Positions 37,704 through 47,219 of a DNA stretch of 64,000 nucleotides are shown here, piece by piece. Position numbers and translations under genes: made by a program. Numbering within the stretch: position 1 is the stretch's first letter; every line of letters begins with the position of its first letter. The stretch comes from Planctomycetota bacterium (lineage in GTDB: Bacteria; Planctomycetota; Planctomycetia; Planctomycetales; Planctomycetaceae): contig JAURQH010000031.1 of assembly GCA_030836185.1 (NCBI GenBank), forward strand, positions 224,791-288,790, read 5' to 3'. The notes under the pieces were generated by a model. That model was not told the DNA's origin. It saw only the letters and a program-made list of their open reading frames with translations, and did no database searches.

Positions 37704-38783
37704 TTATTCGACCAGTTCTTTCAGAGATTTCAACAGCATGTCGATTTCTCCTTCTGTCCCTATGCTGATGCGCAGTCCTTCGCGGTGCTCGTTTTCTTCG
37801 GGACCGCAGTAGGGGAATTTCATATAGCGTACGAGAATCTTTCGTGATTTGAGTTCCTCGTAAATCTTTCCTTCTGCATGATCGGGATGCGTACACCAGA
37901 CGAAATTTGCCTGAGTCGGTGTCACTACAAACCCCATTTCTGACAATGCCTCTGTCAGACATGTGCGAGTTGTCACGATCTTCTCCCGATTCGTCAACAT
38001 CCAGGTTTGATCCTGAATCGCGGCAGTTGCAGCGGCGATGGCGATGCTGTCACAGTTATAGCTGTCTTTGACCTTACGCATGCCGGCAATGATGTCGGGA
38101 TGTGCGATGGCAAAACCGAAACGAATTCCCGCGAGAGAGTAGGATTTGGAGAGCGTTCGTGTAATCACCATTCGCTTTCCAATTTCCGACTGAAGCAGTT
38201 CGGCTTTGTGTGGTTTGTCGGCAAAGTCGCCGTAGGCTTCATCGAGTACAAGTAACCCTTTTTCGGGTGTCAGCCATTGGAGTTCTTCATCACCCCAGCG
38301 ATTTCCCGAGGGAGAATTGGGATTGGGAACAAAAGCTAACTTGCTGGCAGCGACCCGCGGGTCGGTCGTTTTCCAATCGAAATGCCAATCGGGCGTAAGT
38401 GGCAGTCGAGCCACCTTGGCTCCCTGAATTTCGGCCAATGTTTCGTAGAGGACATAACTGGGGTAGGGGTACGCGATCTGTTCTCCTGCATCGACAAATG
38501 ATCTCATCAAGATCGTCAGGTTCTCGTCACTTCCGTTTGCAGGCAGAACCCAATCTGCATCGACACCAAACAATTCAGCCGCCGACTCTCGAAACGCTTT
38601 CACTAACGGGTCGGGATAAATATTGAGCCGACCGTCAGAGGCGGCCACGATGGCTTTCTTCACTTCGGGGGAAGGGGAGTAGGGGTTTTCATTCGTGTTC
38701 AGTTTAACCCAACCCGCTTCGGTCGGTTGCTCACCGGGAATATACCCCTGCATGGCATCGATCACGGGACGAAACAAGCTCAT
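37704..38783 (-). CDS. hisC: Histidinol-phosphate aminotransferase
   Basis: 359 residues from the ATG at 38783. PLP fold type I enzyme that swaps the amino group from glutamate onto imidazole acetol phosphate. Family blocks: [13 protein letters not shown] near the N-terminus, [38 protein letters not shown], and [17 protein letters not shown], whose Lys binds PLP. The upstream codons of the same frame do not look like HisC and lack a start with a ribosome site. Probable operon with hisB downstream; the xse genes lie 190 bases upstream. Confidence 0.96.
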   Translation of the reverse strand: MSLFRPVIDAMQGYIPGEQPTEAGWVKLNTNENPYSPSPEVKKAIVAASDGRLNIYPDPLVKAFRESAAELFGVDADWVLPANGSDENLTILMRSFVDAGEQIAYPYPSYVLYETLAEIQGAKVARLPLTPDWHFDWKTTDPRVAASKLAFVPNPNSPSGNRWGDEELQWLTPEKGLLVLDEAYGDFADKPHKAELLQSEIGKRMVITRTLSKSYSLAGIRFGFAIAHPDIIAGMRKVKDSYNCDSIAIAAATAAIQDQTWMLTNREKIVTTRTCLTEALSEMGFVVTPTQANFVWCTHPDHAEGKIYEELKSRKILVRYMKFPYCGPEENEHREGLRISIGTEGEIDMLLKSLKELVE

Positions 38784-38972
38784 GGTGTCACTTTCACAGA
38801 AAACGCGGCATCTCATTCAGGTAGGCTTCAATCAAATGATCTCGCCTTGCTCTGCCTTATTATGCCTTATACCGACAACTCTGACAGTGCGAGAGTTACG
38901 AAACCTCCACAGAGAACAGAGCCAGCAGGCTATTGTGAGGTTCGTGCGGAATAATCAAGACGCGTAATATCG

Positions 38973-39332
38973 TTAGAACAGGCTCGAACCGTCCGATGCG
39001 GAATCTTTCTCATCGTCGTCCTCACTCTGCTTTTTCCGCCTCCCAGCCGACTTCTTGTTCGCTTCAATCGTAGAGGACGCATCAAAATCAGCCAGAACGG
39101 GGTTTCCGTCGGCATCAACGTCCGTCAAAACTTTGATCTTACGTTCGGCTTCTTCGAGAGTTGTGTGGCAACCACGTATTAATCGGACGCCAACTTCGAA
39201 CTTCTGTAGCGATTCATCAAGCCCTAAGTCTCCGTCTTCCAATTGACGAACAATGTCCTGGATTTCTCCAACGGCATCTTCAAAATTGATATTGTCAGGC
39301 GTTTCCTGAGACTTTGCTTTTTTCTTGGCCAT
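38973..39332 (-). CDS. xseB: Exodeoxyribonuclease VII small subunit
   Basis: 119 residues from the ATG at 39332. The first 75 residues carry the XseB domain: NFEDAVGEIQDIVRQLEDGD, LGLDESLQKFEVGVRLIRGC, LEEAERKI. The C-terminal 45 residues are an acidic/basic low-complexity tail (KKSAGRRKKQSEDDDEKD) not found in most XseB, and probably disordered. Together with XseA it forms the nuclease that trims single-stranded DNA. It starts 25 bases after the xseA stop, so the pair is an operon. Confidence 0.95.
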   Translation of the reverse strand: MAKKKAKSQETPDNINFEDAVGEIQDIVRQLEDGDLGLDESLQKFEVGVRLIRGCHTTLEEAERKIKVLTDVDADGNPVLADFDASSTIEANKKSAGRRKKQSEDDDEKDSASDGSSLF

Positions 39333-39357
39333 TTGATTGCCATTCACTTTCCGTGAT

Positions 39358-40593
39358 TTATGATTTTTCTGCAATGTCGTGATCTAAAATGTCATGAGAA
39401 GTGATCTGATTCACCAGGCACTCCACTTCGCCGTCAATGAAACGAGTCACAATTTTGTCTCCCTCGACAACATCTGAGACACCTTTGATGACTTTCCCAT
39501 CGGCCTGACGCGACACCGAATAGCCGCGATTCAATACATTCAACGGACTTAAAGCATCGAGTCGCGAGGCGAGTTGTTCGACTTCTTTTTGTTTGTTGAG
39601 GAATGATCGTTGTAAGGACCGATTGAGATCCGCGTCCCATTCGTCCATTTGTTGTCGTAATTCGTCGATCCGTTGCAGTGGTCGAGCAAATACGGGGCGC
39701 GACGCCAGACTTTCCAACTCTAATCTTGACTGGTGTGCGCGATTGCGTAAAGCGGTTGCCATCTGATTTTGCAGACTGATCAGCCCCTGATTCAAATCTT
39801 CCGCAGACGGTGTCGATAACTCTCCCGCTTCACTGGGGGTCAACGCCCGGCGGTCGGCGACCAAATCTGAGATACTGATATCGATTTCGTGGCCAACGGC
39901 ACTGATAATTGGTGTTGGGCAAGCAAAGATTTCTCGTGCGACAATTTCTTCATTAAATGGCCACAAGTCCTCCAGGCTTCCCCCACCACGTCCCGTGATG
40001 ATCAGGTCGACTCCCGGAATCCTCGGTGCATAATTGATTGCAGCGGCAATCTGCTCGGCGGCTCCCTCTCCTTGGACTGCCACTGGCAACAAGACGACAT
40101 CCAAGCCGGGCCAACGTCGGGTCATTACCTGTAGCATGTCCCGAACGGCGGCCCCTGTGGGGCTTGTCACGAGAGCAATTCGACGAGGAAATCTGGGGAT
40201 CGGTTGTTTGTGTTCGGGATTGAATAGCCCTTCTTTGGACAGTTTTTCCTGTAATTGCTGAAAGGCGAGCTCCAAGCCTCCCATGCCTTGCGGCGTCATG
40301 CGAGTACAGATTATCTGATAGCTGCCACGGGCCGCATAAACTTCGAGCTTCCCAGAGACAACAACTTCCAGCCCATCGTGAACATCAAACTTCATCCGGG
40401 CTGCGTTCCCTCTCCACATGATGCCACGGAGTTGAGCGTTTTCGTCTTTGAGAGTGAAGTAAAGATGCCCTGAAGAGGCACGCGTGAAATTGGAGATCTC
40501 CCCGACGACTGTTACTCTATCAAAGTTCGCTTCGATCAGATCTTTCACCTGCTGAGTGAACGCAGTGATTGTCAGTGGTGCAGGCTCGGTCAT
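39358..40593 (-). CDS. xseA: Exodeoxyribonuclease VII large subunit
   Basis: 411 residues, usual length 400-450. N-terminal OB fold (VVGEISNFTRASSGHLYFTL, LRGIMWRGNA), catalytic domain with FPRRIALVTSPTGAAVRDML, DLIITGRGGGSLEDLWPFN and SAVGHEIDISISDLVADRRA, then a coiled coil and the C-terminal LNRGYSVSRQADGKVIKGV. Exo VII degrades single-stranded DNA from both ends into oligonucleotides. It is first in an xseA-xseB operon; the ABC permease gene lies 40 bases upstream on the same strand. Confidence 0.97.
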   Translation of the reverse strand: MTEPAPLTITAFTQQVKDLIEANFDRVTVVGEISNFTRASSGHLYFTLKDENAQLRGIMWRGNAARMKFDVHDGLEVVVSGKLEVYAARGSYQIICTRMTPQGMGGLELAFQQLQEKLSKEGLFNPEHKQPIPRFPRRIALVTSPTGAAVRDMLQVMTRRWPGLDVVLLPVAVQGEGAAEQIAAAINYAPRIPGVDLIITGRGGGSLEDLWPFNEEIVAREIFACPTPIISAVGHEIDISISDLVADRRALTPSEAGELSTPSAEDLNQGLISLQNQMATALRNRAHQSRLELESLASRPVFARPLQRIDELRQQMDEWDADLNRSLQRSFLNKQKEVEQLASRLDALSPLNVLNRGYSVSRQADGKVIKGVSDVVEGDKIVTRFIDGEVECLVNQITSHDILDHDIAEKS

Positions 40594-40633
40594 AGCTATA
40601 ACACGTCAAGAGAGACTTGTCGTCCGTGCAAAT

Positions 40634-42364
40634 TTACTTGTCGATGGTCGTTCGCCCCAAGGCGGCGTCAAATTCGCTGACTGTCGGAATCAGCATGGCA
40701 AGTGTCGTAAATCCATAGGCGGCGGTAATCGCGAGAAACACGCTCAAACTTCCACCCAGAATGAACTCTGTAATTGCGTAAAATGTCAGAAACGGCAAGA
40801 TGCCAGCTGACAACGTGAGGGCTCCCGATGGATTGCTATGAGTCAGTGAAGCATACAATCCAATCGAACCGACACCGATGAACAGAATGAACGATTGAAA
40901 CTGAATAAAGAAGGAGGACCGTGCTTCCAGCAATAGCACCATGAAAATAAAGATTCCCACGAAGAGAAAGAACATCGTTCCCAAACTATTCCCGATGGCC
41001 GAGCGAGAGTTATCAAAGCCCAATCCCGCGTGCAGCCCCAGAATGGTGGCGAATGCGACGAGCATCAAATATCCCATACACAGATAAAGCAGTGGTTCAA
41101 AGCCCACCGAAAATGAGACGGCGATGTAAATCAACATGCCAAGAGGCAGCAGAATTAGCTCTTTGGAGTTATACAGAATCCCGCCAATTTTTCCGTAGAC
41201 AAACTCTTTGGCTGTCAGGTCGGTTGCCAGCAGCAGTACCAGCGTTTTTGCGTCTTTCTCGGACGTAATGGCAGTCACCGCTTGCGCATTGATCAGCAAC
41301 AGGCTCAAAATACACAACCCGACAAAACAGAATGTTGTCGGTTGGACGATCCCCATGAGTTGATCACCACTCGATGCTGCGCCCGCCAAAAAGTAAAACA
41401 GAAAGCCGGCAAGTAGCAGATAGGCGGCTTTGATGGCCAGCATCTTCTTGCCGTAAGCGCGCGTGCAGATTTCTCGCCATAGAACGGGATTTGCCCAGAT
41501 TTGACGAGTCTTCACTCGGGTCTCGCCGGTGGTGGCTTCTTTTTCTTCCCGAGGTCGAGAATAGCGGAGGGTGTTCCAATGTCGGAGGGACAATGTCGTC
41601 GAGACATTCAGGATCGCCGATAATGCCAGCAACATGATGACCGACTTCGCTCCTGAGACATGAGCCAAGCCTGTGCCGGTGACGGTCTTAAATGGATCAA
41701 CGAGTTGATTTAAGGCGGCATAGGGATTGAGTCCGGCAATCCATTCTCCCGCCAATCCAGGGAGAAACGACGAGATGGCTTGGATCACTCCGAGAAAAAG
41801 CACTGCACCCAACACGCTGACCGCGAGAGTTTGAAATGTTTTCTCTCTCCAATAAGCAACCAAGCTTCCCCAACTACCCGCTGCAAGGACAGTGGCTCCC
41901 GAGATCGCCAATGACCATAAAATTTGACCCAAAGAGACGCCACCCAGTAGATAGATCGAGAGGAAGACCGGGATCGAGGCGGCCCACGTCACACCCACAA
42001 TCAGCAACGAGGCAAACAGTTTCCCGAAGACGAGTTCACGTTCACGCAAATCGGTAAGTAATAACAGGACCAGCGTGCCGCGATCTTTTTCTTGAGCAAC
42101 ACTTGATGCAGAAAAGAGTAACGCAAAAAACATTAACAGCGACAATTGCACAACCGAGAAAATTTTGAAGAGCAACGCACCGAAGCGAGCATAATCACCG
42201 ACACCAATCGCTTGTTGCCAACCGAACGTCGCTTGAGACGCTGTGTACATCAACACCATGAACGCCGCCACGTAGCCGACACGAATCAGGAAGTGTCGCA
42301 TCTTGCGTGGTGAAGTCAGAGCTTCGCGGCTGAAAATTGGTCCGGCAAACACAGATTCTCTCAC
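40634..42364 (-). CDS. ABC-2 type permease, tandem-duplicated
   Basis: 576 residues with about twelve membrane segments. Two halves repeat one another: the loop SSVAQEKDRGTLVLLLLTDL (residue about 88) and its cousin ITSEKDAKTLVLLLATDL (about 365) both follow a transmembrane helix, as in ABC-2 transporters where this 'EK-x(4)-TL-x(3)-L-T-L' loop couples to the ATPase. The N-terminus AGPIFSREALTSPRK is typical of this planctomycete permease family. The start is a GTG at 42364, directly behind the upstream terminator with no ribosome site, so the true start may differ. No ATPase gene is adjacent. The substrate is unknown. Confidence 0.85.
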   Translation of the reverse strand: MRESVFAGPIFSREALTSPRKMRHFLIRVGYVAAFMVLMYTASQATFGWQQAIGVGDYARFGALLFKIFSVVQLSLLMFFALLFSASSVAQEKDRGTLVLLLLTDLRERELVFGKLFASLLIVGVTWAASIPVFLSIYLLGGVSLGQILWSLAISGATVLAAGSWGSLVAYWREKTFQTLAVSVLGAVLFLGVIQAISSFLPGLAGEWIAGLNPYAALNQLVDPFKTVTGTGLAHVSGAKSVIMLLALSAILNVSTTLSLRHWNTLRYSRPREEKEATTGETRVKTRQIWANPVLWREICTRAYGKKMLAIKAAYLLLAGFLFYFLAGAASSGDQLMGIVQPTTFCFVGLCILSLLLINAQAVTAITSEKDAKTLVLLLATDLTAKEFVYGKIGGILYNSKELILLPLGMLIYIAVSFSVGFEPLLYLCMGYLMLVAFATILGLHAGLGFDNSRSAIGNSLGTMFFLFVGIFIFMVLLLEARSSFFIQFQSFILFIGVGSIGLYASLTHSNPSGALTLSAGILPFLTFYAITEFILGGSLSVFLAITAAYGFTTLAMLIPTVSEFDAALGRTTIDK

Positions 42365-42366
42365 AA

Positions 42367-42402
42367 ATAAAGGGGCCTGCCGTTCCGTACGACAGGACCC
42401 TT
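42367..42402 (-). terminator. Terminator after lipoprotein gene
   Basis: On the minus strand AAGGG-CCTG-CG ... CG-CAGG-CCCTT followed by TATTTG, 25 bases beyond the lipoprotein stop. It sits immediately before the GTG proposed for the permease gene. Confidence 0.75.
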
Positions 42403-42426
42403 GAAATTGTGAGCTTTTGCCTCGAA

Positions 42427-42924
42427 TTAGTCAACGAGGTCAAAATTCAAATCGGTCACTTCTCCGTCTGCCGGAATTGTAGCCTTCAAATCGGTGGTTT
42501 CTGCGGATGAGTATTTCTCGGGAATTAGATGTTCCGGCTCGTCAGAATCATCGGCGGCTTCAGGGTCGTAATTGGGGTCATCTTCACTAACGGTACTTGA
42601 CGCAGAAGTTTTCAATTTGGTGACGGTGACTTTGTACTCTCCAGCAATGGCACCATCATCAGTTTCAAAGGTTCGCAATGTGAACATTCCGCTTGCATCT
42701 GTCAGGCCAGTGGCGGGTTTTCCATCTTGAGACGTTGGGGAGAGAACCACGGTCGCCCCTTCCACAGGATCCCCGCCATAAGTCACTTTTCCCGAAGCGG
42801 GTGTCCGGGCTGGTCGATCAGCCTCACCTTCAGCACCACCACCAGCACACCCAGATAATGTTACGAGACCAGCAATTAGAGCTAACGTCATGAGGTCAAA
42901 GCTCTTAGTTGTAATTGAACGCAT
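42427..42924 (-). CDS. Lipoprotein with transthyretin-like domain
   Basis: 165 residues. Signal peptide ending in a lipobox LSGC (Cys near residue 26), so it should be lipid-anchored. The mature part is a carboxypeptidase-regulatory/transthyretin-like beta sandwich: ASGKVTYGGDPVEGATVVLS, GLTDASGMFTLRTF, GAIAGEYKVTV. Acidic tail with many Asp and Glu. Such small lipoproteins are numerous in planctomycetes and often sit beside DUF1559 genes, as here (divergent, about 245 bases). Function not known. Confidence 0.9.
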   Translation of the reverse strand: MRSITTKSFDLMTLALIAGLVTLSGCAGGGAEGEADRPARTPASGKVTYGGDPVEGATVVLSPTSQDGKPATGLTDASGMFTLRTFETDDGAIAGEYKVTVTKLKTSASSTVSEDDPNYDPEAADDSDEPEHLIPEKYSSAETTDLKATIPADGEVTDLNFDLVD

Positions 42925-43169
42925 AGTTTTCCCTGTTTACTTAGTAGGATTGATGATTGAAAAGGACATTATGAGTTGAAATTGCCAAACTATGATGAAT
43001 AGTGTATAAGTTCAACTCTGAATCGATTCTGATTCGCAAAGTTTTTGAGTGAGGCACATCTGCCAATATCTTCAATTTTTCCAACTCAGACTAATACGTG
43101 ACCCCAGTGTGGGCTATCGTAACATTTTTGTATGTCTTATTCGTTTTCCTTAATTATGGAGTGATCAAG

Positions 43170-44234
43170 ATGAAAAAACAAGGTTTTACACTTATTGAAT
43201 TGCTGGTGGTAATTGCCATTATCGCGGTTCTCGTTGCGTTACTGTTGCCAGCGGTGCAACAGGCACGCGAAGCGGCTCGACGCTCGAGTTGCAAGAACAA
43301 TCTCAAGCAGTTGGGCTTGGCTTTGCATAATTACCACGACACCTATGGGCGGTTTACTTATCGCAAGGGTGGTACCAATGGTAATCCGGCAGCAGGTGGG
43401 CAAACTCGTGGAAACGTGAATCGTCTGAGTGGTTTTATGGGCTTGATGCCATTTTTGGATCAAGCACCACTTTTCAATCAGGTTCAGCGTGGTGGCACAA
43501 AAGGAGGCAATGTAGTTCCTCCCGGAGGTCCCGAGGGTTGGACCGGCTGGCCCACTTGGAATGTTCAAATTCCTGGATTGCTGTGTCCTTCTGACGGTGT
43601 TAGCTCTGTTGGTAATCGACATCAAAACTATGTTTTCTGTATTGGTGACTCAGCAAGAAACCCACGCGATTCAAGAACAGTACGTGGTCTTTTCGGATAT
43701 CAACGATGTAATAGATTCCGAGATGTCACGGACGGAACGAGTAACACAATAGCCATGAGCGAACACGTTCGAGCTAACTTTGGGAGCACCGCTGGAAACA
43801 ATCGACTCATTATTGAATCGATTGCTCTGGGCCAGGATCCTATTAACAATCCCGCTGGATGTCTCGCTCTGACAGATGGCACTCGATTTTTAGCGTCTGT
43901 CAATGTCAAAGGTCGTCACGGAACTGCAATGTGGGATGGGCAGGCAGAGCGTGTCGGATTTTCCACAATCTTGCCTCCGAATGGACCGTCTTGTGCCGCA
44001 GGTACAAATAACAATGCCGACTCAACCCATGCAGCGTTGGCTCCATCCAGTGTACACACTGGTGGAGTGCAGGTTTTAATGGCGGATGGAGCCGTCCGCT
44101 TTATCAGCGAAAACATTGACACTGGGAATTTGGCAGCAGCGAGTCCCGGACAAGGATCGACTGCCGCCAGTCCTTATGGGATCTGGGGAGCACTTGGAAC
44201 GAAGTCCGGTGGTGAGCCCATTGGCAACTTCTAA
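43170..44234 (+). CDS. DUF1559 type IV pseudopilin-like protein
   Basis: 354 residues from the ATG at 43170, which follows GGAG at a good distance; the frame upstream is open but hydrophobic and lacks a ribosome site. The N-terminus [20 protein letters not shown] is a prepilin cleavage/methylation motif, cleaved before Phe. The body is the DUF1559 (SBP_bac_10-like) domain, with [20 protein letters not shown] next to the helix and [15 protein letters not shown] near the end, both hallmarks. These proteins are a huge paralog family in planctomycetes, with unknown substrates. It is divergent from the lipoprotein gene and ends at its own terminator. Confidence 0.93.
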   Translation: MKKQGFTLIELLVVIAIIAVLVALLLPAVQQAREAARRSSCKNNLKQLGLALHNYHDTYGRFTYRKGGTNGNPAAGGQTRGNVNRLSGFMGLMPFLDQAPLFNQVQRGGTKGGNVVPPGGPEGWTGWPTWNVQIPGLLCPSDGVSSVGNRHQNYVFCIGDSARNPRDSRTVRGLFGYQRCNRFRDVTDGTSNTIAMSEHVRANFGSTAGNNRLIIESIALGQDPINNPAGCLALTDGTRFLASVNVKGRHGTAMWDGQAERVGFSTILPPNGPSCAAGTNNNADSTHAALAPSSVHTGGVQVLMADGAVRFISENIDTGNLAAASPGQGSTAASPYGIWGALGTKSGGEPIGNF

Positions 44235-44261
44235 GTCGTCTTAACATGTGATGATTTTATG

Positions 44262-44297
44262 ACCGCAGTCGGAATTTCCCGGCTGCGGTTTTTTTAT
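44262..44297 (+). terminator. Terminator after DUF1559 gene
   Basis: ACCGCAGTCGG / CCGGCTGCGGT stem with AATTTC loop, then seven T. It also lies just past the 3' end of the minus-strand TPR/FG-GAP gene. Confidence 0.88.
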
Positions 44298-44300
44298 GCG

Positions 44301-47219
44301 CTAAGGTGAATAGAGACGTTCGTCACCTTCACGTATTGTCAGCAGTTGATCAGTGGAAACTTCGTCAAATGTTTGAGCCTTGCCGCTGGGCCAAGTGACT
44401 GACAACGAATCGATATTTGGGTTATCTTTCAAACCAAACAGCAGCAGTTTTTCGTTACTGCATTGATAGCCATCTCCTGCCGTGAGTTGCTGAACTTGAA
44501 ATTGGCCTCCTGCTTTGATGCTGACTTCCGTCCCGATGGCATCACGAGAACTTTCCAAACCTATCAACCTGACTGCCAGCCAGTGATGCTTGCTGGCCGT
44601 TTTGTTTTCCACCAACTGAGAAGGTGTCTCCAGAAAACTGGCCACAAAATCAGGCTTGCCATCCCGATTCCAATCGAGACGAGCGACTGACCGCCCGATC
44701 TTTTTTTGCTCGAAAAATGATCCAGCTTGCTTGGCGTCAACCTGAACAAAAGACTTTCCTGATTGGTTGTGCAAAAAGAGCGGGGGCATTTTCTCTTCCC
44801 GTCCTGCGAACGTGAAGTCATCAATATCTCCATTGAGGATAATCAAGTCCTGCCAACCATCCAGATCGGCGTCCAAAAATTGCGTACCGAATCCGAGCAA
44901 GTCGTAGCCGGGTTCATGGAGAGAGAGATTCACGGTTTCATCGATAAACAAGTGTGGTTGTTGTTGCCGATAGAGAGTGTTCGACTCTTGAAAAAAGTTG
45001 GTCACGAACAGATCGATGAGTCCGTCACCATTCACGTCTCCTGCTGCGATTCCCATGCAGGCTTCCGCGCGACCGCTGGAATTGACGGCTGCTCCAGAAA
45101 GTAACGCAGATTCATTGAGCTTCAATGAATCAGTCGATTGATTGATCCAGTAATGATTGGCGACGGCATCATTGGCGATGAACAGGTCAAGTCGAGAATC
45201 TCTGTCGAAGTCGGCAACAAGAAGCCCCAAGCCATTTCCTTGAGCTGTGATGAGACCGCTGGTCTCTGTCTGATCGAGAAAATGTCCATCTCCAGAATTC
45301 TTGTAGACTCGATCTTGGGCGGGGGAGAACACAACTGGAGTACAAACGCGGGCAATGCCATTGGAGTAGCATTGCTCGGTCAGCAGATTGTCACCAGTCA
45401 GGTAATTGACATCAAAGAGTTCTGGAAACCCATCGCCGTCTAAATCGGCAATGGCACAACTGGTCGTCCAATCTGTGCCTTGAATGCCGGCTTCTTCAGT
45501 CATGTCGGTGAAAGTTCCATCGCCGTTGTTTGTCCATAATCGATTTCGACCAAAATTGGCAACATACACATCGGGAAAACCATCGTTGTTGATGTCTCCT
45601 ATCGCTGCACCTTGACTGAAATTCAACTCCCGAAGTCCGGCTTCGTGTGTGGCACTTTCAAATGTTTGCCCGTTGCGATTTCGATAGAGCTGATCGCTTT
45701 CTGTGGAATCTTCCGTTGGTCCCCCCTTGCCCCCTTGTGTCATGTAGAGGTCGGGCCAACCATCCAAGTCATAATCGAGAACTCCGACTCCTCCACCGGT
45801 GTACTCGAAGATACGACGCCCGTCGGTCGCTAGATCGGAATCATTCTGATATCGGAAATCGAATCCTGCTATCTCGCTCACATTGTCAAAACTGATCACA
45901 ACCGAATTTGGTTCGGGGGTAACGCTCTCGTTTGTCGTTGGAAAGAAATCCAAATCCTTCCATTCCGGGATTAAAAATTCGGCGAAATTTAACACATCAG
46001 CTGGTCCAGAAGGGAAACTTATTGGGTTGGATTGATCTTTCATTTGATCGAGCTTGGCGAAGAGGTTGGCTGCTTCTTCGGAAGCAGGATTGGCCCGCGT
46101 CGCGAGGATGGCCCAATTCCAGGCTTCATTGACACGATTGAGTTTCAAAAGCTGGTCACACATCTTCTGGATTCCGGGAACTCCGGGAGTGTTTTTATTG
46201 ATTGACCGGGACAGCGCAGAGAGATGCGAAAGTTGACTCGCCCAATTTGCCACACTTTCGGCCTCTTGATTTCGCCCTAACTCTTGTAGCGTCTGACTGA
46301 GTTGATAATGGGCTTGGATTTCGTCTGGAGCTATCTTTGCGGCCTGCAGGTAGCAACGTGCTGCAGCGCCGCTGTTCTGGTTTCTTCGACAGACATCTCC
46401 TTTTATGATCCAATACTCGGGAGTCTTTTCGACATCCTGGGGCTGACGCGAAAGTAATCCATGAACTGTTTTCCGATCCTCCAGACGTATCGCCGTGGAT
46501 AGCGATTTTGTCCATGCGGCTGCTAAGTCGGGATTGATGTCGAGTGCGAGCTGATACTGTTGTAGCGCAGCTACGTCATTTTGTTGTGAGTCTTGAACTA
46601 ATCCTTCGGCCAGATGGACAAGCGGATCTTGCGGAAACGCAGCGAGCCCCGCAGCGATCAACTCTTCGTTGCGGCGAGGTGTGGTCATATCACATAAAAG
46701 CAACAGCAACTCGGGGTCGGCCTGCCCAGAATTCACGAGTGTCAACATCTCCGGTAGGGACTCCCGAATCAGTCCTGCCAGGTTGAGAATAAAGACCAGA
46801 CGGCGGCGAACGTCTGGCTGTCGATCATTATCTGCGAGAGATTCGGTAAACAAGTCGCGTGCTGCGCTCAGATGGCCGAGGCGCATGTTGGCTTCGGCGC
46901 GAAACAATAATGCCTCCGCATAAATGTCAGGCGAGTCTTCGGTGATCTCGCTCAGATATTTCAGGGCGGAGGGAAAATCCCCTTTGATTCGATTAATATT
47001 TCCTACAAACAGCCACAATTCGTCCGGGACATCCCAGAGGTTCAACAACGGCTTTACCGTTTCCTCGGCAGCATCCAATTCCCCCGCTTCCACCTGAGAG
47101 CTCGCCTCGGCAATCAATGCCTCACGATCGAGAAACATCCCGGATTTGTTTGCATAAAACCAGAATGCTGTCAGAAGAATCAACAGCGGCAAGCCGAATT
47201 TAAGCAGATTGACTTTCAT
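44301..47219 (-). CDS. TPR + FG-GAP + ASPIC/UnbV protein
   Basis: 972 residues. A single N-terminal membrane helix (LLKFGLPLLILLTAFWFYA) anchors it. Residues about 35-400 form TPR-like repeats (FPSALKYLSEITEDSPDIYA, EALLFRAEANMRLGHLSAA and others). From about 450 on, FG-GAP/VCBS repeats with Ca-binding DxDxDG motifs (DYDLDGWPDLYMTQGG, DINNDGFPDVYVANFG, DLDGDGFPELFDVN). The end is an ASPIC/UnbV domain (WLAVRLIGLESSRDAIGTEV, SLSVTWPSGK). Like CRTAC1-related proteins it is probably extracytoplasmic; the reaction is unknown. Its start overlaps the end of the upstream membrane-protein gene by four bases. Confidence 0.92.
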   Translation of the reverse strand: MKVNLLKFGLPLLILLTAFWFYANKSGMFLDREALIAEASSQVEAGELDAAEETVKPLLNLWDVPDELWLFVGNINRIKGDFPSALKYLSEITEDSPDIYAEALLFRAEANMRLGHLSAARDLFTESLADNDRQPDVRRRLVFILNLAGLIRESLPEMLTLVNSGQADPELLLLLCDMTTPRRNEELIAAGLAAFPQDPLVHLAEGLVQDSQQNDVAALQQYQLALDINPDLAAAWTKSLSTAIRLEDRKTVHGLLSRQPQDVEKTPEYWIIKGDVCRRNQNSGAAARCYLQAAKIAPDEIQAHYQLSQTLQELGRNQEAESVANWASQLSHLSALSRSINKNTPGVPGIQKMCDQLLKLNRVNEAWNWAILATRANPASEEAANLFAKLDQMKDQSNPISFPSGPADVLNFAEFLIPEWKDLDFFPTTNESVTPEPNSVVISFDNVSEIAGFDFRYQNDSDLATDGRRIFEYTGGGVGVLDYDLDGWPDLYMTQGGKGGPTEDSTESDQLYRNRNGQTFESATHEAGLRELNFSQGAAIGDINNDGFPDVYVANFGRNRLWTNNGDGTFTDMTEEAGIQGTDWTTSCAIADLDGDGFPELFDVNYLTGDNLLTEQCYSNGIARVCTPVVFSPAQDRVYKNSGDGHFLDQTETSGLITAQGNGLGLLVADFDRDSRLDLFIANDAVANHYWINQSTDSLKLNESALLSGAAVNSSGRAEACMGIAAGDVNGDGLIDLFVTNFFQESNTLYRQQQPHLFIDETVNLSLHEPGYDLLGFGTQFLDADLDGWQDLIILNGDIDDFTFAGREEKMPPLFLHNQSGKSFVQVDAKQAGSFFEQKKIGRSVARLDWNRDGKPDFVASFLETPSQLVENKTASKHHWLAVRLIGLESSRDAIGTEVSIKAGGQFQVQQLTAGDGYQCSNEKLLLFGLKDNPNIDSLSVTWPSGKAQTFDEVSTDQLLTIREGDERLYSP

